Part shown: piece after piece, positions 44,203 through 54,300 of the stretch
Position numbering within the stretch: position 1 is the stretch's first letter
Layout: each line of letters opens with the position of its first letter
From: Zymoseptoria tritici IPO323
Taxonomy: Eukaryota; Ascomycota; Dothideomycetes; Mycosphaerellales; Mycosphaerellaceae
Assembly: GCF_000219625.1 (NCBI RefSeq)
Contig: NC_018213.1
Coordinates: 1,668,055-1,732,054 of the forward strand
Direction: 5' to 3'
DNA length: 64,000 nucleotides
Translations under genes and position numbers: made by a program
Notes under the pieces: generated by a model
What the model was told of the DNA's origin: nothing
The model's database searches: none
What the model saw: the letters and a program-made list of their open reading frames with translations, nothing else

Positions 44203-44704
44203 ACGTGGCCATATGGATGCTTCATCTGCGGATTCTCTCCGCTACAAGCCTCGTTGGAAGTCTGACGGAGAAGGCAGGTATTGAAGGGCACCCCGGGCCG
44301 AAGATCTGCATGGCGAAGCACATTCGTCGCAGGAGCTCGCATCATGGCGGCTGCCACTGGCTGCAAAAGTGATCACAGCAAGTGGGGAAGGTGGCCGGAA
44401 GACATTGAATTGATACTTGCCTGGCTGTCACCAGCTCTAGCTACCGATCGTGCTGTTCTTCTGCTTAGGCGGCCAAATGCATTCTCAAGCAGTCGAATAC
44501 CATGTCACCAGTCTTGTCAGTCCAAGGCGCCCCCCACTCGAGAGCTCGCGGTCAAGACGACTACAGCATGTGCGCAAATGAACGAGGCGGCGGAGAAGAC
44601 TTTTACTGATAGACGCTTTTATCGCCTGGCTGAGTACAAGGACAGCATCTACGATAATGTTCATCCTCATGCTCGCTTGAACGCTACACAAACCACTTTT
44701 ATCT
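44203..44704. other. Convergent intergenic region
   Basis: About 500 bp between stops of the secreted-protein gene and the MFS gene; no feature seen. Confidence 0.4.
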
Positions 44705-46173
44705 CTAAAACTTTTTCTCAAACATCCACCCGTCCAAGCACAATGCCACCGGCACAGCACTCAAAAAGCCCAGCAGGCCCAATGATAGAGCCATCGCATT
44801 CCACCCAGCAGCATCCAACAATATCCCTCCCCACACTGGCCCGGTCGAATTCCCCGCCGCCCACGCCATATTGAACAGCGCATACGACTGACCATATGAT
44901 CCCGCACTCTCGATCCCCATCTCCTTGTCCTTCGCATCCAACCTCGCAGCACCATGCGTCACCTCCGCCGCCAGAGGCTCCAGCACAAGCGTCATACAAC
45001 ATCCACAAAGGAACAAGAGCACGCATAACAACACCTGCTGCGAGCGGCTGTTATACTCCACAGCCCTCAACATCGTCACCGCGATGCCCAACAACACGAA
45101 TCCGGCTGTGGCGAACCATCTTCCTCCATAGCGGTCCGTCATGCGTCCCACGATTGGTCCGAGTAAAGCGGGGAGACTGAGAGGGAGGAATATGAGTCCG
45201 GTGCCGGTGCTGTTCCAGCCGAAGACGGTTTTCACGGCCATGGGGAGGACGGCTTGGAAAGCGGAGAAGACACAGGAGATTACGAAGACGCCCCAGATTG
45301 CGACGCAGAAGCGGAGGGAATTGAGGAGGCGGATGACGGGTGGGAGATGGCGGCGGGATGGAGTGGTGGTGGTGAGGTCGAGAGTTGAAGTTGAGGGCGA
45401 GGAGGATTGGCTGATGGTTTCGATTGTGACGACGGTCTTTTCTTTCTCCTTGATGTCTGGTGAGCCAGATTCGAGGTCATCCTGTAACGGAGCGACAGAT
45501 GTGGTCTCGGATGGTGTCTTCTCCTTCATGATGAGTCGGGACAGAATATCTAGCCCAACAACGGCGGTGACAACGCCGAAGACGGCATTGTATCCCGCCT
45601 GAGCGAACACGACACCACCGACCATGGGTGCAGTCAAGCTTCCCATGTTGAGCGCTATGCCGATGTATCCCATGTACTCTCCGATATGTTTGCATCCGAC
45701 CGTGTCAACGAGGACGGCCAGACCTGTAGCCCAGACGACCAAAGAGGAGAACCCTTGTAGTGCGCGGCCGAGGATTTGTAGAGCAATGTGTTGTGAGAAC
45801 CAGAGGACGAGTGTAGCTCCGAGGAGAATGGAGAGGCCGATGAGGAAGGGTGTGCGACGGGAGGTGCTGCGGTCTGTGTACCATCCCCATGGTCCTGTTA
45901 TGGTTGTTAGATGTGTGGGTGGAGGGACCAGAGAACAGTGGTGGTCTTACCGGCTGTGACGAAACATCCAATACCGAAGACGGCTAGGAGGATGGCTATC
46001 CAGAATTGGACTTTGTCTTCGGGGATGTGTAGTCTTTCGTGTAATGTGAAAGGTCCGATCGGTAGAATCGCAGCGAAGAGGAACTGATCCGTGAAGACGG
46101 CGAAGGTGATGGTGAAGGCGATGAACGCTGTTGATGAACGGAAAGATGAGAAAGACCACTTGCTCGACTCCAT
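44705..46173 (-). CDS. MFS transporter (DHA1-like)
   Basis: Exons 46173-45951 and 45894-44705, joined over a 56 bp intron (GTAAGA...ATAACAG), encode 470 residues with about 12 membrane segments. The splice rebuilds FVTAGPWGWYTDRSTSRRTP, the loop 2-3 motif A, and a second copy, GPIVGRMTDRYGGRW, lies in loop 8-9. A long cytosolic central loop (about residues 200-260) is Ser/Thr-rich. The start MESSKWSFSSFRSS is followed directly by the first helix, which ends FTDQFLFAAILP. The closest shape is the drug:H+ antiporter family with vesicular-amine-transporter-like members. The substrate is unknown. The nearest intact neighbours do not form a cluster. Confidence 0.85.
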
Positions 46174-47607
46174 CTCGAAAGCAAGTACAGGGCTGAGTTA
46201 AGAGTAGGAAGTGCCGGAAGTAAATGCAGACCGAAAGAATGTGGTGGTACAGAGGCGGACTGCCTCTCAGCATATATACATACCATCTGCCCATACCAGC
46301 GAAGCAAAAGCATACTCGCATCAGAACACGCCGGGTCTGACGACCGCCATCATGGCACCATCCGCGGTCGGGAGTCATAAACAGTCTCACCTCCGGTAGC
46401 CCTCATGGAGCGGGAGTCAGTGCTGGCAGCGCGGTCGGCAAGTCCGCAAGCCACAAAACGTGTAGGGCTGGCTGAGTAGCTACCGTAGCCAAAGGTAGAG
46501 CAGAGACAGCGTTGCTGCGGCAGTGTTGAGCAAGCCACAGAACGTGTAGGGCTGGCTGAACAGCTGCTATAGCCAAGGGTACTGCAGAAGCACTGTTGTC
46601 GTGGTAGGGCTTAGCGTGCTCATGGCTGGCTGAGGAGCCGCTAAACGTTGCGCTACCCCCGTTGTCCCGCGTAATGAAAGGAGATGCCAGCGGTATGGGC
46701 CTGTTCAGCTTGTATTGTCGACGCCACAAGACATGGCGCTTGGCTGATAATCTCTCTAGCTTGGAAGCTTTCGCGGACGGGACAAGGTGGTCTCAGTAGC
46801 TGCATCGTAAGATCGCATGGTCCTTCAGCCCTACCAGTAGCGAGTGGTGGAGCGGTATGCAAGCGAGTGCATGGCGCGGCGGACGTACATCTGAATCATG
46901 CTGGTCTAATGCATGGCGTGCTTGGTCCACGGTATTTCGATCTCCTTTTCAGCCCTGAATAACGGGAGTGTAGTCCGGTGTTCATGGTCTTTCGTGAAGA
47001 GCTCGAGATACCGCATTCGCACACAATGCTTCCGAGATGGATTCAATGAGAAGGAGGTAGCGGTGACTCGGTGCGCTCCGCTGAGAGGCTGGCAGGACGT
47101 GACGGCGTGATGTTGTTCAGCTTTGCGGGGAAGCACGTGGAAAGCTGTCCAGCGTCTTCTTCAGGCTTAGCGCTCAAATCAGCGCCAAACCTTGCTCAAC
47201 CATGCGGTCGATCAGGCGATCAGCGACGATTCCGAAATTGAGACCGAGACCGAGGCCGATGCCACATGGTCCATTGCGCTCGGACGGAGAGCATGGTAAT
47301 TAGCGATGTGTAATAGGAGACGTAACAATGCGCACCAGGGCATCACTGCATTCATCTAAGAAACCTCTGATCCAATTCGTTTGTCCATTCATGCTATGTA
47401 TGTGCTGTCGTAAGGACTGTCCTCCCGCAATTCACGACTCTTGTGCTTTCCCTCCATAATGTCGCGTTGATGGTACAATCCGACGGCGATCTCCTGAAAT
47501 CAACCAACTCCAGCTATAAAAGCATGCATGATGTACGCCCAGTATTAAGTTCATGAACGGACTCCTATCCCAGACTCCTTTTTAGTGAATGTCATTCCTG
47601 ACCACAC
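46174..47607. other. Intergenic region of about 1.4 kb
   Basis: Holds the MFS promoter and the 3' side of the wall-protein gene. Apart from the 84 bp direct repeat listed separately, nothing is recognised. Confidence 0.35.
46447..46612 (+). repeat. Direct tandem repeat, 84 bp, two copies
   Basis: Copy 1 starts CAAGCCACAAAACGTGTAGG at 46447 and copy 2 starts CAAGCCACAGAACGTGTAGG at 46531. The copies are diverged but clearly related throughout (GGCTGGCTGA..AGCT, TAGCCAA.GGTA, CAG.AGC). Confidence 0.75.
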
Positions 47608-49557
47608 TCAATAGTAAGGCGCCGCGGACGGTGCGGCGGAGCTCGCAGCAGCGGAGCTCGTATAAGCAGGCGCGTAGGCAGGCGGCGTAGGAGCAGCTTC
47701 TGTCGTGCTGGCAGCAGAGGAGCTCGTAGAAGCAGGCGCATAGGCCGGCGGCGTAGGAGCAGCTTCTGTCGTGCTGGCAGCAGAGGAGCTCGTAGAAGCA
47801 GGCGGGTAGGCAGGCGGCGTAGGAGCAGCTTCTGTCGTAATGGCAGCAGAGCTGTAGGCCACAGGCGTTGAAGCGGCAGCAGAGCTCGTCACAGCATCGG
47901 CGGTGGAGGAAGCAGCTGATGTGTACGCAGCCGGTGTGGAAGAAGCCGCGGAGCTCGAAACCGCAGACGTGTATGCGGCAGGAGTGGACGCGGCAGAAGT
48001 GGACGCAGCATGGGTGGTCGACGGGGCAGCAGACGAGGAAGCAGCGGAAGTCGACATAGCATCCTTCGAAGTGGCAGCAGATGTGCTAGCACCGTACGCG
48101 GGAGCAGAATGCGAGCTAGCAGAGGGCGAGGCGGTAACAGTGACAGTCTCGACCTTGCTCTCCGTCACGGTCATGGTCACTGGGACGCACGAATTCGTAT
48201 GGACTGGAACGATTGTGATTCCTGGCGCTTCGGAGCTGCTGGCTTGCGTTGGAGATGCTTCAGAGGAGCCCCCGTGGGATGGCGGAACGATCACGCTGGG
48301 AAGGGGATTGTATGCAGTTGCGGATGGAGCGGGAGCTGGAGCGGAAGTCTCGTAAGATCCAGGTACCTTCGCAGTGGTCTGACCGTATGGGTGAGGTGCC
48401 GATGGCGACTCTTTTGGCGGTGGCGGTGGCTGATACGCTGATGCAGATGGACCGGATGCTTGAGTGACTTGCTTGTCCTGAGAATGCGAGGGCGCCGATG
48501 GTGCGGCATCAGGGCCTGATGGCACATAGGCTGGAGCAGAGGGTGCTGGGGCACTGTTGCTAGCTTTGGACGACGCTGGTGCGGAATGGATTGGAGCGGA
48601 GTATGCAGGGGCAGAATATCCGGGATAAACTGGTGCCGTCACGGTAGCACTAGTCACTGCCGATGAAGGCGCATGGCTGTAGGTCGTGGAAACATTGGCA
48701 GTGACGTGATAGGTCGGGAAGCTGGACGATCCGCCGACAGGTCCTCGGACGCTTGAAGACTGCGAACCATAGCTTGGGACGGTAGCGCTGCTAGACGCAG
48801 ATGGCGCATAGGCAGGCGCCGTCGAGCCATCCTTCGACTCGTAGCTTGGTGGCACGTGGGAAGATGTTGGGGCGAAGGTGAAAGAGTGAGTTGTGGCGGG
48901 ATGTGCTGGGACCGAAGCACTTCCAGCAGGAACAGAAGCGCTGCTAGTTGCCACGGGTGCAACAGAGGAAGCAGATCCGCCATAGGCGGGCGCAGTATTG
49001 ACCGGAGCAGAAGGAGACGATGCGGAGCTGGCCATGGACCCGTAATGAGGCACATCAGCAGGCGGCGTAGTGGCTCCCTTGCCGTTCGTGCACGAAGTCG
49101 AAGATGGCGAGGATGGAATTGAGATAGTCTCGTACTTGGAAATCGAGGACGAAGAAGAGCTCAAGTCGTGGTAGCTTGGCACAGAGGCCACAGACGACGT
49201 CTCCACTGGAGACGCCTCTGAGGAAGAGCTCGGGGCCTGATAGCTTGGTGCGGACGGAGCTGGAATGCTGGCCGAGGATGTGGCCGGTACAGAAGAACTG
49301 CCTCCACCATATGCAGGGATCGAAGCGGCCGGCGAGCTCTCGGCCGCGGACACTGCAGTTGATGATGGAGCGTTGTATGCTGGCGGAGATGGAGCCTCGT
49401 GTGGAGCGGACGAAGGAGTGTTGCCTCCATATGCGGGAGCTGGGGGAGCTGGGTTGTCTCCGTACGCCGGAGCGTTGTCGCGTGCACCAATGGGTCCAGC
49501 TTGAATGACCGCCGCATAGCCAAGGACCAAGACGAGGAGGTCCCTAGTGGAAGGCAT
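47608..49557 (-). CDS. Pro/Ser/Ala/Tyr-rich secreted cell-wall protein
   Basis: One exon of 649 residues. The N-terminus MPSTRDLLVLVLGYAAVIQAG is a signal peptide. The mature protein is almost wholly low-complexity: PAYG/PSYG and APAY units through the body, one folded-looking island with SCVPVTMTVTESKVETVTVT near residue 460, and a C-terminal array of about 22-residue repeats of the TTEAAPTPPAYAPASTSSSA type. There is no clear hydrophobic GPI-attachment tail; it ends SAAPSAAPYY. The Tyr spaced through Pro/Ala suggests cross-linking or a structural surface role; heavy O-mannosylation is likely. Family unknown; compositional bias makes homology searches unreliable. Confidence 0.75.
   Translation of the reverse strand: MPSTRDLLVLVLGYAAVIQAGPIGARDNAPAYGDNPAPPAPAYGGNTPSSAPHEAPSPPAYNAPSSTAVSAAESSPAASIPAYGGGSSSVPATSSASIPAPSAPSYQAPSSSSEASPVETSSVASVPSYHDLSSSSSSISKYETISIPSSPSSTSCTNGKGATTPPADVPHYGSMASSASSPSAPVNTAPAYGGSASSVAPVATSSASVPAGSASVPAHPATTHSFTFAPTSSHVPPSYESKDGSTAPAYAPSASSSATVPSYGSQSSSVRGPVGGSSSFPTYHVTANVSTTYSHAPSSAVTSATVTAPVYPGYSAPAYSAPIHSAPASSKASNSAPAPSAPAYVPSGPDAAPSAPSHSQDKQVTQASGPSASAYQPPPPPKESPSAPHPYGQTTAKVPGSYETSAPAPAPSATAYNPLPSVIVPPSHGGSSEASPTQASSSEAPGITIVPVHTNSCVPVTMTVTESKVETVTVTASPSASSHSAPAYGASTSAATSKDAMSTSAASSSAAPSTTHAASTSAASTPAAYTSAVSSSAASSTPAAYTSAASSTADAVTSSAAASTPVAYSSAAITTEAAPTPPAYPPASTSSSAASTTEAAPTPPAYAPASTSSSAASTTEAAPTPPAYAPAYTSSAAASSAAPSAAPYY
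47645..47845 (-). repeat. ~66 bp coding tandem repeat, about three copies
   Basis: Near-identical 66 bp units (GTAGGAGCAGCTTCTGTCGT followed by a Ser/Ala-rich segment) encode the C-terminal 22-residue repeats of the wall protein, so repeat number could vary between strains. Confidence 0.8.
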
Positions 49558-49973
49558 TGTTGTGTTGATGTGGTTGGTGTGGATTGAAGATGGAATGCTT
49601 TTGTATTAGGTGCAAGAATGAAGACCGGCTTCGGTGTGAGAGTACAGATGTGCAGGAAGAGAAACTTGAAGGGATGGAAAGATGCAATGAAAGCGAGTGA
49701 CAATGCAGAAGTTTGGAATGGATGAAGGAGAATGTGAATTGAAGAAAATGAGAGGACGAAGACGAGGTAGAAATAGGTGAATACTCATTCACCAACGCAG
49801 TCATTGTCTCTCCACCTGACTGAGTGCATGGCTCGCTAAGAAGCAGCGCGCGTCAACAATGTCGACTGACTGGAACTCATCGTATCGTCGAAAGCGCTCA
49901 TGATGCCCTGTCCGAGCAAGAGTCTCCACCGCGCGCGTCGAGAGCATGTTTGAGGCGCTGACAGGGAGAGGTG
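49558..49973. promoter_or_regulatory. Upstream region of the wall-protein gene
   Basis: About 415 bp between the wall-protein start and the copia target duplication; contains pyrimidine-rich tracts on the minus strand (leader). Confidence 0.4.
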
Positions 49974-49978
49974 AAGTC
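49974..49978. repeat. Target-site duplication AAGTC, left
   Basis: AAGTC directly before the left LTR, repeated at 56336-56340. Confidence 0.95.
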
Positions 49979-50149
49979 TGTTGTGATTGGACTCAAGCTG
50001 AGTGGAAGAAGACCTCTGATTGGCAGGTATATATTGTTATGCAGAGAGAATCTTAAGTGTGAGATTCTTACTTTAGCTATCTGTGTGTGTAAGTGCCTTG
50101 GCACTAGTTACGTGCACTTTACTAATAGTTAGTCTAATAATCTACAACA
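49979..50149 (-). repeat. 3' LTR of the copia element (171 bp)
   Basis: Begins TGTTGTGATTGG and ends TCTACAACA on the plus strand. The outer half is unmutated relative to the other LTR's mutated copy; the inner half (towards pol) carries seven RIP-type changes. Confidence 0.97.
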
Positions 50150-50159
50150 CTCCCCTATT
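50150..50159 (-). other. Polypurine tract of the copia element
   Basis: On the minus strand AATAGGGGAG directly precedes the 3' LTR, as expected for the plus-strand DNA primer. Confidence 0.7.
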
Positions 50160-50329
50160 AGCAGCTGCATTATTACAAGCTGTCTGTTACCTAAATATAG
50201 CAGGTATTTACCTACTACGTAGCTAATGCTCGGCTTTAGCTTGTTAAAAAGCATCTTCTTCTAGCTTTTTTTATTCCTCTACTTTACAATCTATACCTCT
50301 TATCTATTTAGCTAATTTATTAGCTAATC

Positions 50330-51110
50330 TATTATCTATCCCTTATAGCTATTAACAACATAATCTATATTACTAGCTATAGCTTCTAGAAGAAGAGCAG
50401 CTTTCTCTGTCCCTAGGAAAACCTTCTAGCAAGTTATCGATAAAGTAAGAGCTATTAGTAGTAGAGATCTCCTATAGATCTATAAAGATAGTTCTGTAGC
50501 ATATTAGACTATGCATTAATTTATTAGAGGAGAGATAAATAGACACTACAATAGAGTAAATGTTAGGGCTTGGGGTCCCTTCTCCTTTATAGCTTGCTTT
50601 AATAACTTTATAGCTAAGCTTAATAAGGATCTCCTTACTACAGACCTTATTAACATAGTAATAGAGGAGCTGTACAACCTAAGGGAGTAGGCCTTCCTAG
50701 TAGAAAACTACCCTAGTCTAATAACTCCTAATCCTTAGGGATTTGTGTTGTGCTATAACTAGACTCTTCTTAGCTAAATGTTAAGCTCTAACAAGGCAGA
50801 GATAAAGTAGTAGTTGGTAGCATAGCATCCTATATATGTTCTCCTTAAAATCCCTTCTTCCCTAATAGAAACTAATATTCTCCTAGGCTTTAAGTTAAGA
50901 TTCTAGGGGAATTAGCTTAGTCTTTTAGTAGTAGTTTTAGGGGGGCAGGCTATAGGTTCTAGGACATACTCTAATGCTTTTAGGTTTTTATAGAAAAGTT
51001 TTCCTTTAGCTAGGTGTTTTTCTTATAGTTTCTTAGATGCTTTTGTAAAGGTGTGTAATTGCCTCCTTTCCTTTATACAGATGAGAATAAAATAAGTGTT
51101 CTAAGTATTA
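50330..51110 (+). pseudogene. Antisense reading frame between pol and 3' LTR (decayed)
   Basis: One plus-strand frame stays sensible over about 255 codons; nearly all of its stops are TAG and a few TAA, as expected from RIP of CAG, TGG and CAA, while the two other plus frames degenerate quickly. Readable parts include AFSVPRKTF, IYKDSSVAY, FIRGEINRHYNRVNVRAWGP, FNNFIAKLNKDLLTTDLINI, FLVENYPSLITPNP, HPIYVLLKIPSSLIETNILL and VVVLGGQAIGSRTYSNAFRF. It runs opposite to gag-pol. I do not recognise a family. It could be a captured host gene or an element-specific antisense gene; its start is uncertain. Confidence 0.5.
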
Positions 51111-51225
51111 TACTTCTTAGTTTTGTAACAAATAAAATAGTATAATTCTAGGGAGGGAATCCTTCTTAGGTAGGAATGTAGGTATTAAGGCATAAATTTA
51201 AGAGCAATTTCCCTCTTCTTATTAA

Positions 51226-51300
51226 GGGCTAGTTAGTCTAGTAGTATAATTTCTAACTACAAATTAGAAGGTCATAGGTTCAATTCCTATATTAGCCTCT
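51226..51300 (+). pseudogene. tRNA-Cys-like sequence inside the copia element, RIP-damaged
   Basis: GGGCTAG at the 5' end pairs with TTAGCCT at the 3' end. A six-pair anticodon stem (TTCTAA/TTAGAA) holds the loop CTACAAA, and the T arm ATAGG-TTCAATT-CCTAT is perfect. The anticodon reads ACA; a single TG-to-TA change would derive it from GCA (Cys). Several GU or weak pairs elsewhere also fit RIP. The orientation is opposite to pol. Confidence 0.7.
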
Positions 51301-51343
51301 CTTATGTGTCTATATTAGCTGCCTAACATAGACACATAAGCAT
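51301..51343. repeat. 13 bp inverted repeat next to the tRNA-like sequence
   Basis: CTTATGTGTCTAT and ATAGACACATAAG are perfect inverted repeats separated by a short loop, immediately after the tRNA-like sequence. Confidence 0.75.
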
Positions 51344-51369
51344 CTTTTTGCTGGATTTATAGATCTATA

Positions 51370-54300
51370 TATTAGAGGATAGTGTTTAGGGATTTTGGTT
51401 TTATTAGACAGTCTGCAAGCTACATGTCTGTCCTTACAAACTCTACCTTAATGCTCCCCTTGTTATGTTACTCTCTGCAGTAATAGTTCCTAAGAGAGAC
51501 ATGTCTTAATCTTTTGGAGTTAGCATAGTTTTCCACAAGGCTAATAGCTAATTAATTGTCCACTTTAATAAGGATAGTAGAAATGCTTTTGGCCTAGGTG
51601 AAGGGCTAGAGCTTATTAATAAGATTCCTTACCTAATTTACTTCTCTTGTTACCTTAGTAAGAGAGAGGTACTCTGCCTTAGTGCTAGACAGCACTACTT
51701 CTTTCTATAGTTAAGATCTCTAGACAACTAGGCCTCCTACAATTTTAAAGAGCATTCCTAAGGTAGACCTAGATATGCTAGGATTACTAGCAAAGTTAGA
51801 GTCTAAGAATGCTTTAATCTAAATTTGCTCCTTAGTTTTCCTGTATATAAGGCACTTGTTAATTGTGCCTGCAACATATCTCTAGATGTGTTTAGCTGCT
51901 TAAATATGCAAAGGTCCTAGGTTCTAAAGGAACCTTGCATAGTAGTTAATAGCAAAACTAATATCTAGTCTAGTATGGTTTAATAGATGTTGCAGTTCCC
52001 TAATAATCTTGTTAAAGAGATTATAGTCCTCCTTTGTTCCCTTATCCTGGAGGGGTTTAAGGAGGGTGTTAAGGGGGTACTTAACACTCTTTGTATTGCT
52101 AAGACTATGTCCTTAGAGTTTGTCTCTAGAATAGTATTCCTAAGAGACAGACATAGAGCTATCTTTCCCTTCCTTTAGGTAAAGTCTAAGAAAGACATTA
52201 GTATTAACAACCTTAATTATGTACTTCTGCTCTAATCCCTTAATTAGCTTGTTAATCTTATGGTCTAACTGTCTAAAGATCTGGAAGTTATCTATATAAA
52301 GGAGAACAAGGATGCCTTTCCCTTAAAAGAGGCAAGCATCGCTAACAGTTCTTATTAGACCAAGCTTTTAGAGAGTGTCTACAGCATCGTAGTACTAGAG
52401 AGCAGCTGCCTGCTTAAGCCTATATAGTCCTTTCTTAATATGTATAATGTACTTGTAGGCATCTTTCTTAAAGAGATAAGCTCCCTCTAGTAGCTTAATA
52501 AAGATCTGCTTATCTAGGTTTGGATTTAGGAATGTAGTCTTAACATTAACTTGTCTCCTCTTCTAGCTAAAGTTAACTAAGAGGGATAGAAGTATTCTCC
52601 CTATTACAGCTCTTAGGGTAGGAGCAAAGGTATTAACATAGTTAAGTCCCTTCCTTTGTGTAAATCTCCTAGCTATCTATCTAGCCTTGTACTTCTCTAT
52701 AGTTCTATCTAGGAGCACCTTAATCTTAAAGACCTATTTCCCTGTAAGAGGGACTCTCCCCTTAGGGAGGGTGCTAATAAGTTTCTATTTAAGGCATCCT
52801 GTGGACTTAAGTAACTTAGCTTCCTTAATAATAGCTTTCTCCTATTCCTTATAGTTAGATCTAGAGAGAGCTTCCTTAACTGTCTTAGGATTAGACAGAT
52901 TAGGATTTGTTGCTTTAAGTCCTATCTTCTAGATCTTGCTATAGTCTTTTCTTACAACTGATCTTCTACTTCTTAAGAGTCTAAATGTGCCTAAGCTTTT
53001 AGGACTTGCTTTATTACCTAATTTCTTAGGTCTCTTAGGGCTTCTCCCTACTTTCCTCTTTCCTGTAACATAAATATCTAGGAAGGGAGTTATAGCATAA
53101 TCTTAGAGGTCTTCCCTTTTAGGGCAATCCTCTGCTAATGCTTAATATTGTAGCTGTGTTAATAAGGCATTAGCCTACTCCTAGAATCCCTTAGGACTTC
53201 CTTAGAATCCCTTAGGACTTCCTGTTTCCTTAGAAACATGCTCCCCCTAAGCTAGCTAGGAGGCTTCTTTATGCTTAGTAGCCTCTGGCTAATTAGGCTT
53301 AGACTACTTGTGTTAGTTATCCTAGGACTGTATGTCCTAACCTAATGTTTGCTCCCCCTAAGATGTTAAAAGGGAGGCTTGGTTTCTCTCTCTCTACATA
53401 GTATTAAACATGTTCTCTACTTCTTAAAGATAAGAAGTAGTAAGAGGTTAGGCATCTTGCCCTTAGGCATCCTGGCCCTAATCTTAATCCTTAGTGTAGA
53501 TAGTATAGACTTCCTGTTCTGTAGTAATAGGTTGCATTAGTTGTAGGAAACTCTCCCCCTAGAAGTCTAGGGCAGCAGGTATTATGCTATATACCTTATC
53601 CTTATTATGTGTTATATAAGGAGAGGTTACAATCTTGTGCTGAAACCTAGCAAGGGTAGATAGTTTAAACTTCTAAACTATATAGTTAGTTAAAGTGTTC
53701 TCCTAGAATCCTAGATTCTAGTATTTCTCTGCTCTAGGATAGAACTTCTATAAATTAGGTCTCCCCTAATTATGCAGATATGCTCTGTATCTAAATCTCC
53801 TAACCTTTGTTAGATTAATATATAGAGTTCTAGTATTAAGATCTTAATCAAATTCCTAAAGAGGAATCTTGTTAGTTAACAGGCATACTAGCCTATTAGT
53901 AAGGAAGATTGCATGTGCAACTGCAAAACTCTAGAGAGGGAGAGGTAGGCTAGAGTTAATTATTATTGCTCTTACCTTGTTAAGGATAACCTTGTTAGAT
54001 GATTCTGCAATTCTATTCTGCTTAGGAGTATAGGGAGCTAAGAAATCCTATCTTAGTCCCTTATTCTCTACAAATGTAATTAGATTATTGTTATTAAACT
54101 CTCCTCCTCTATCTAAGAACTAGATCTTAATTATCTTTTTGTACTAGTTAAATATCTTAGTAGTCTATTTCTTAATAATTTATACAGCTTGTAATTTAAG
54201 CTTGTAGAAAATAGCCTATCTCCTTCTTAACTTTGCATTAGTAATTATAAGGATATACTTGCATCCAAAGATGTCTAGTAGAAAGATTAGTCCTATAATG

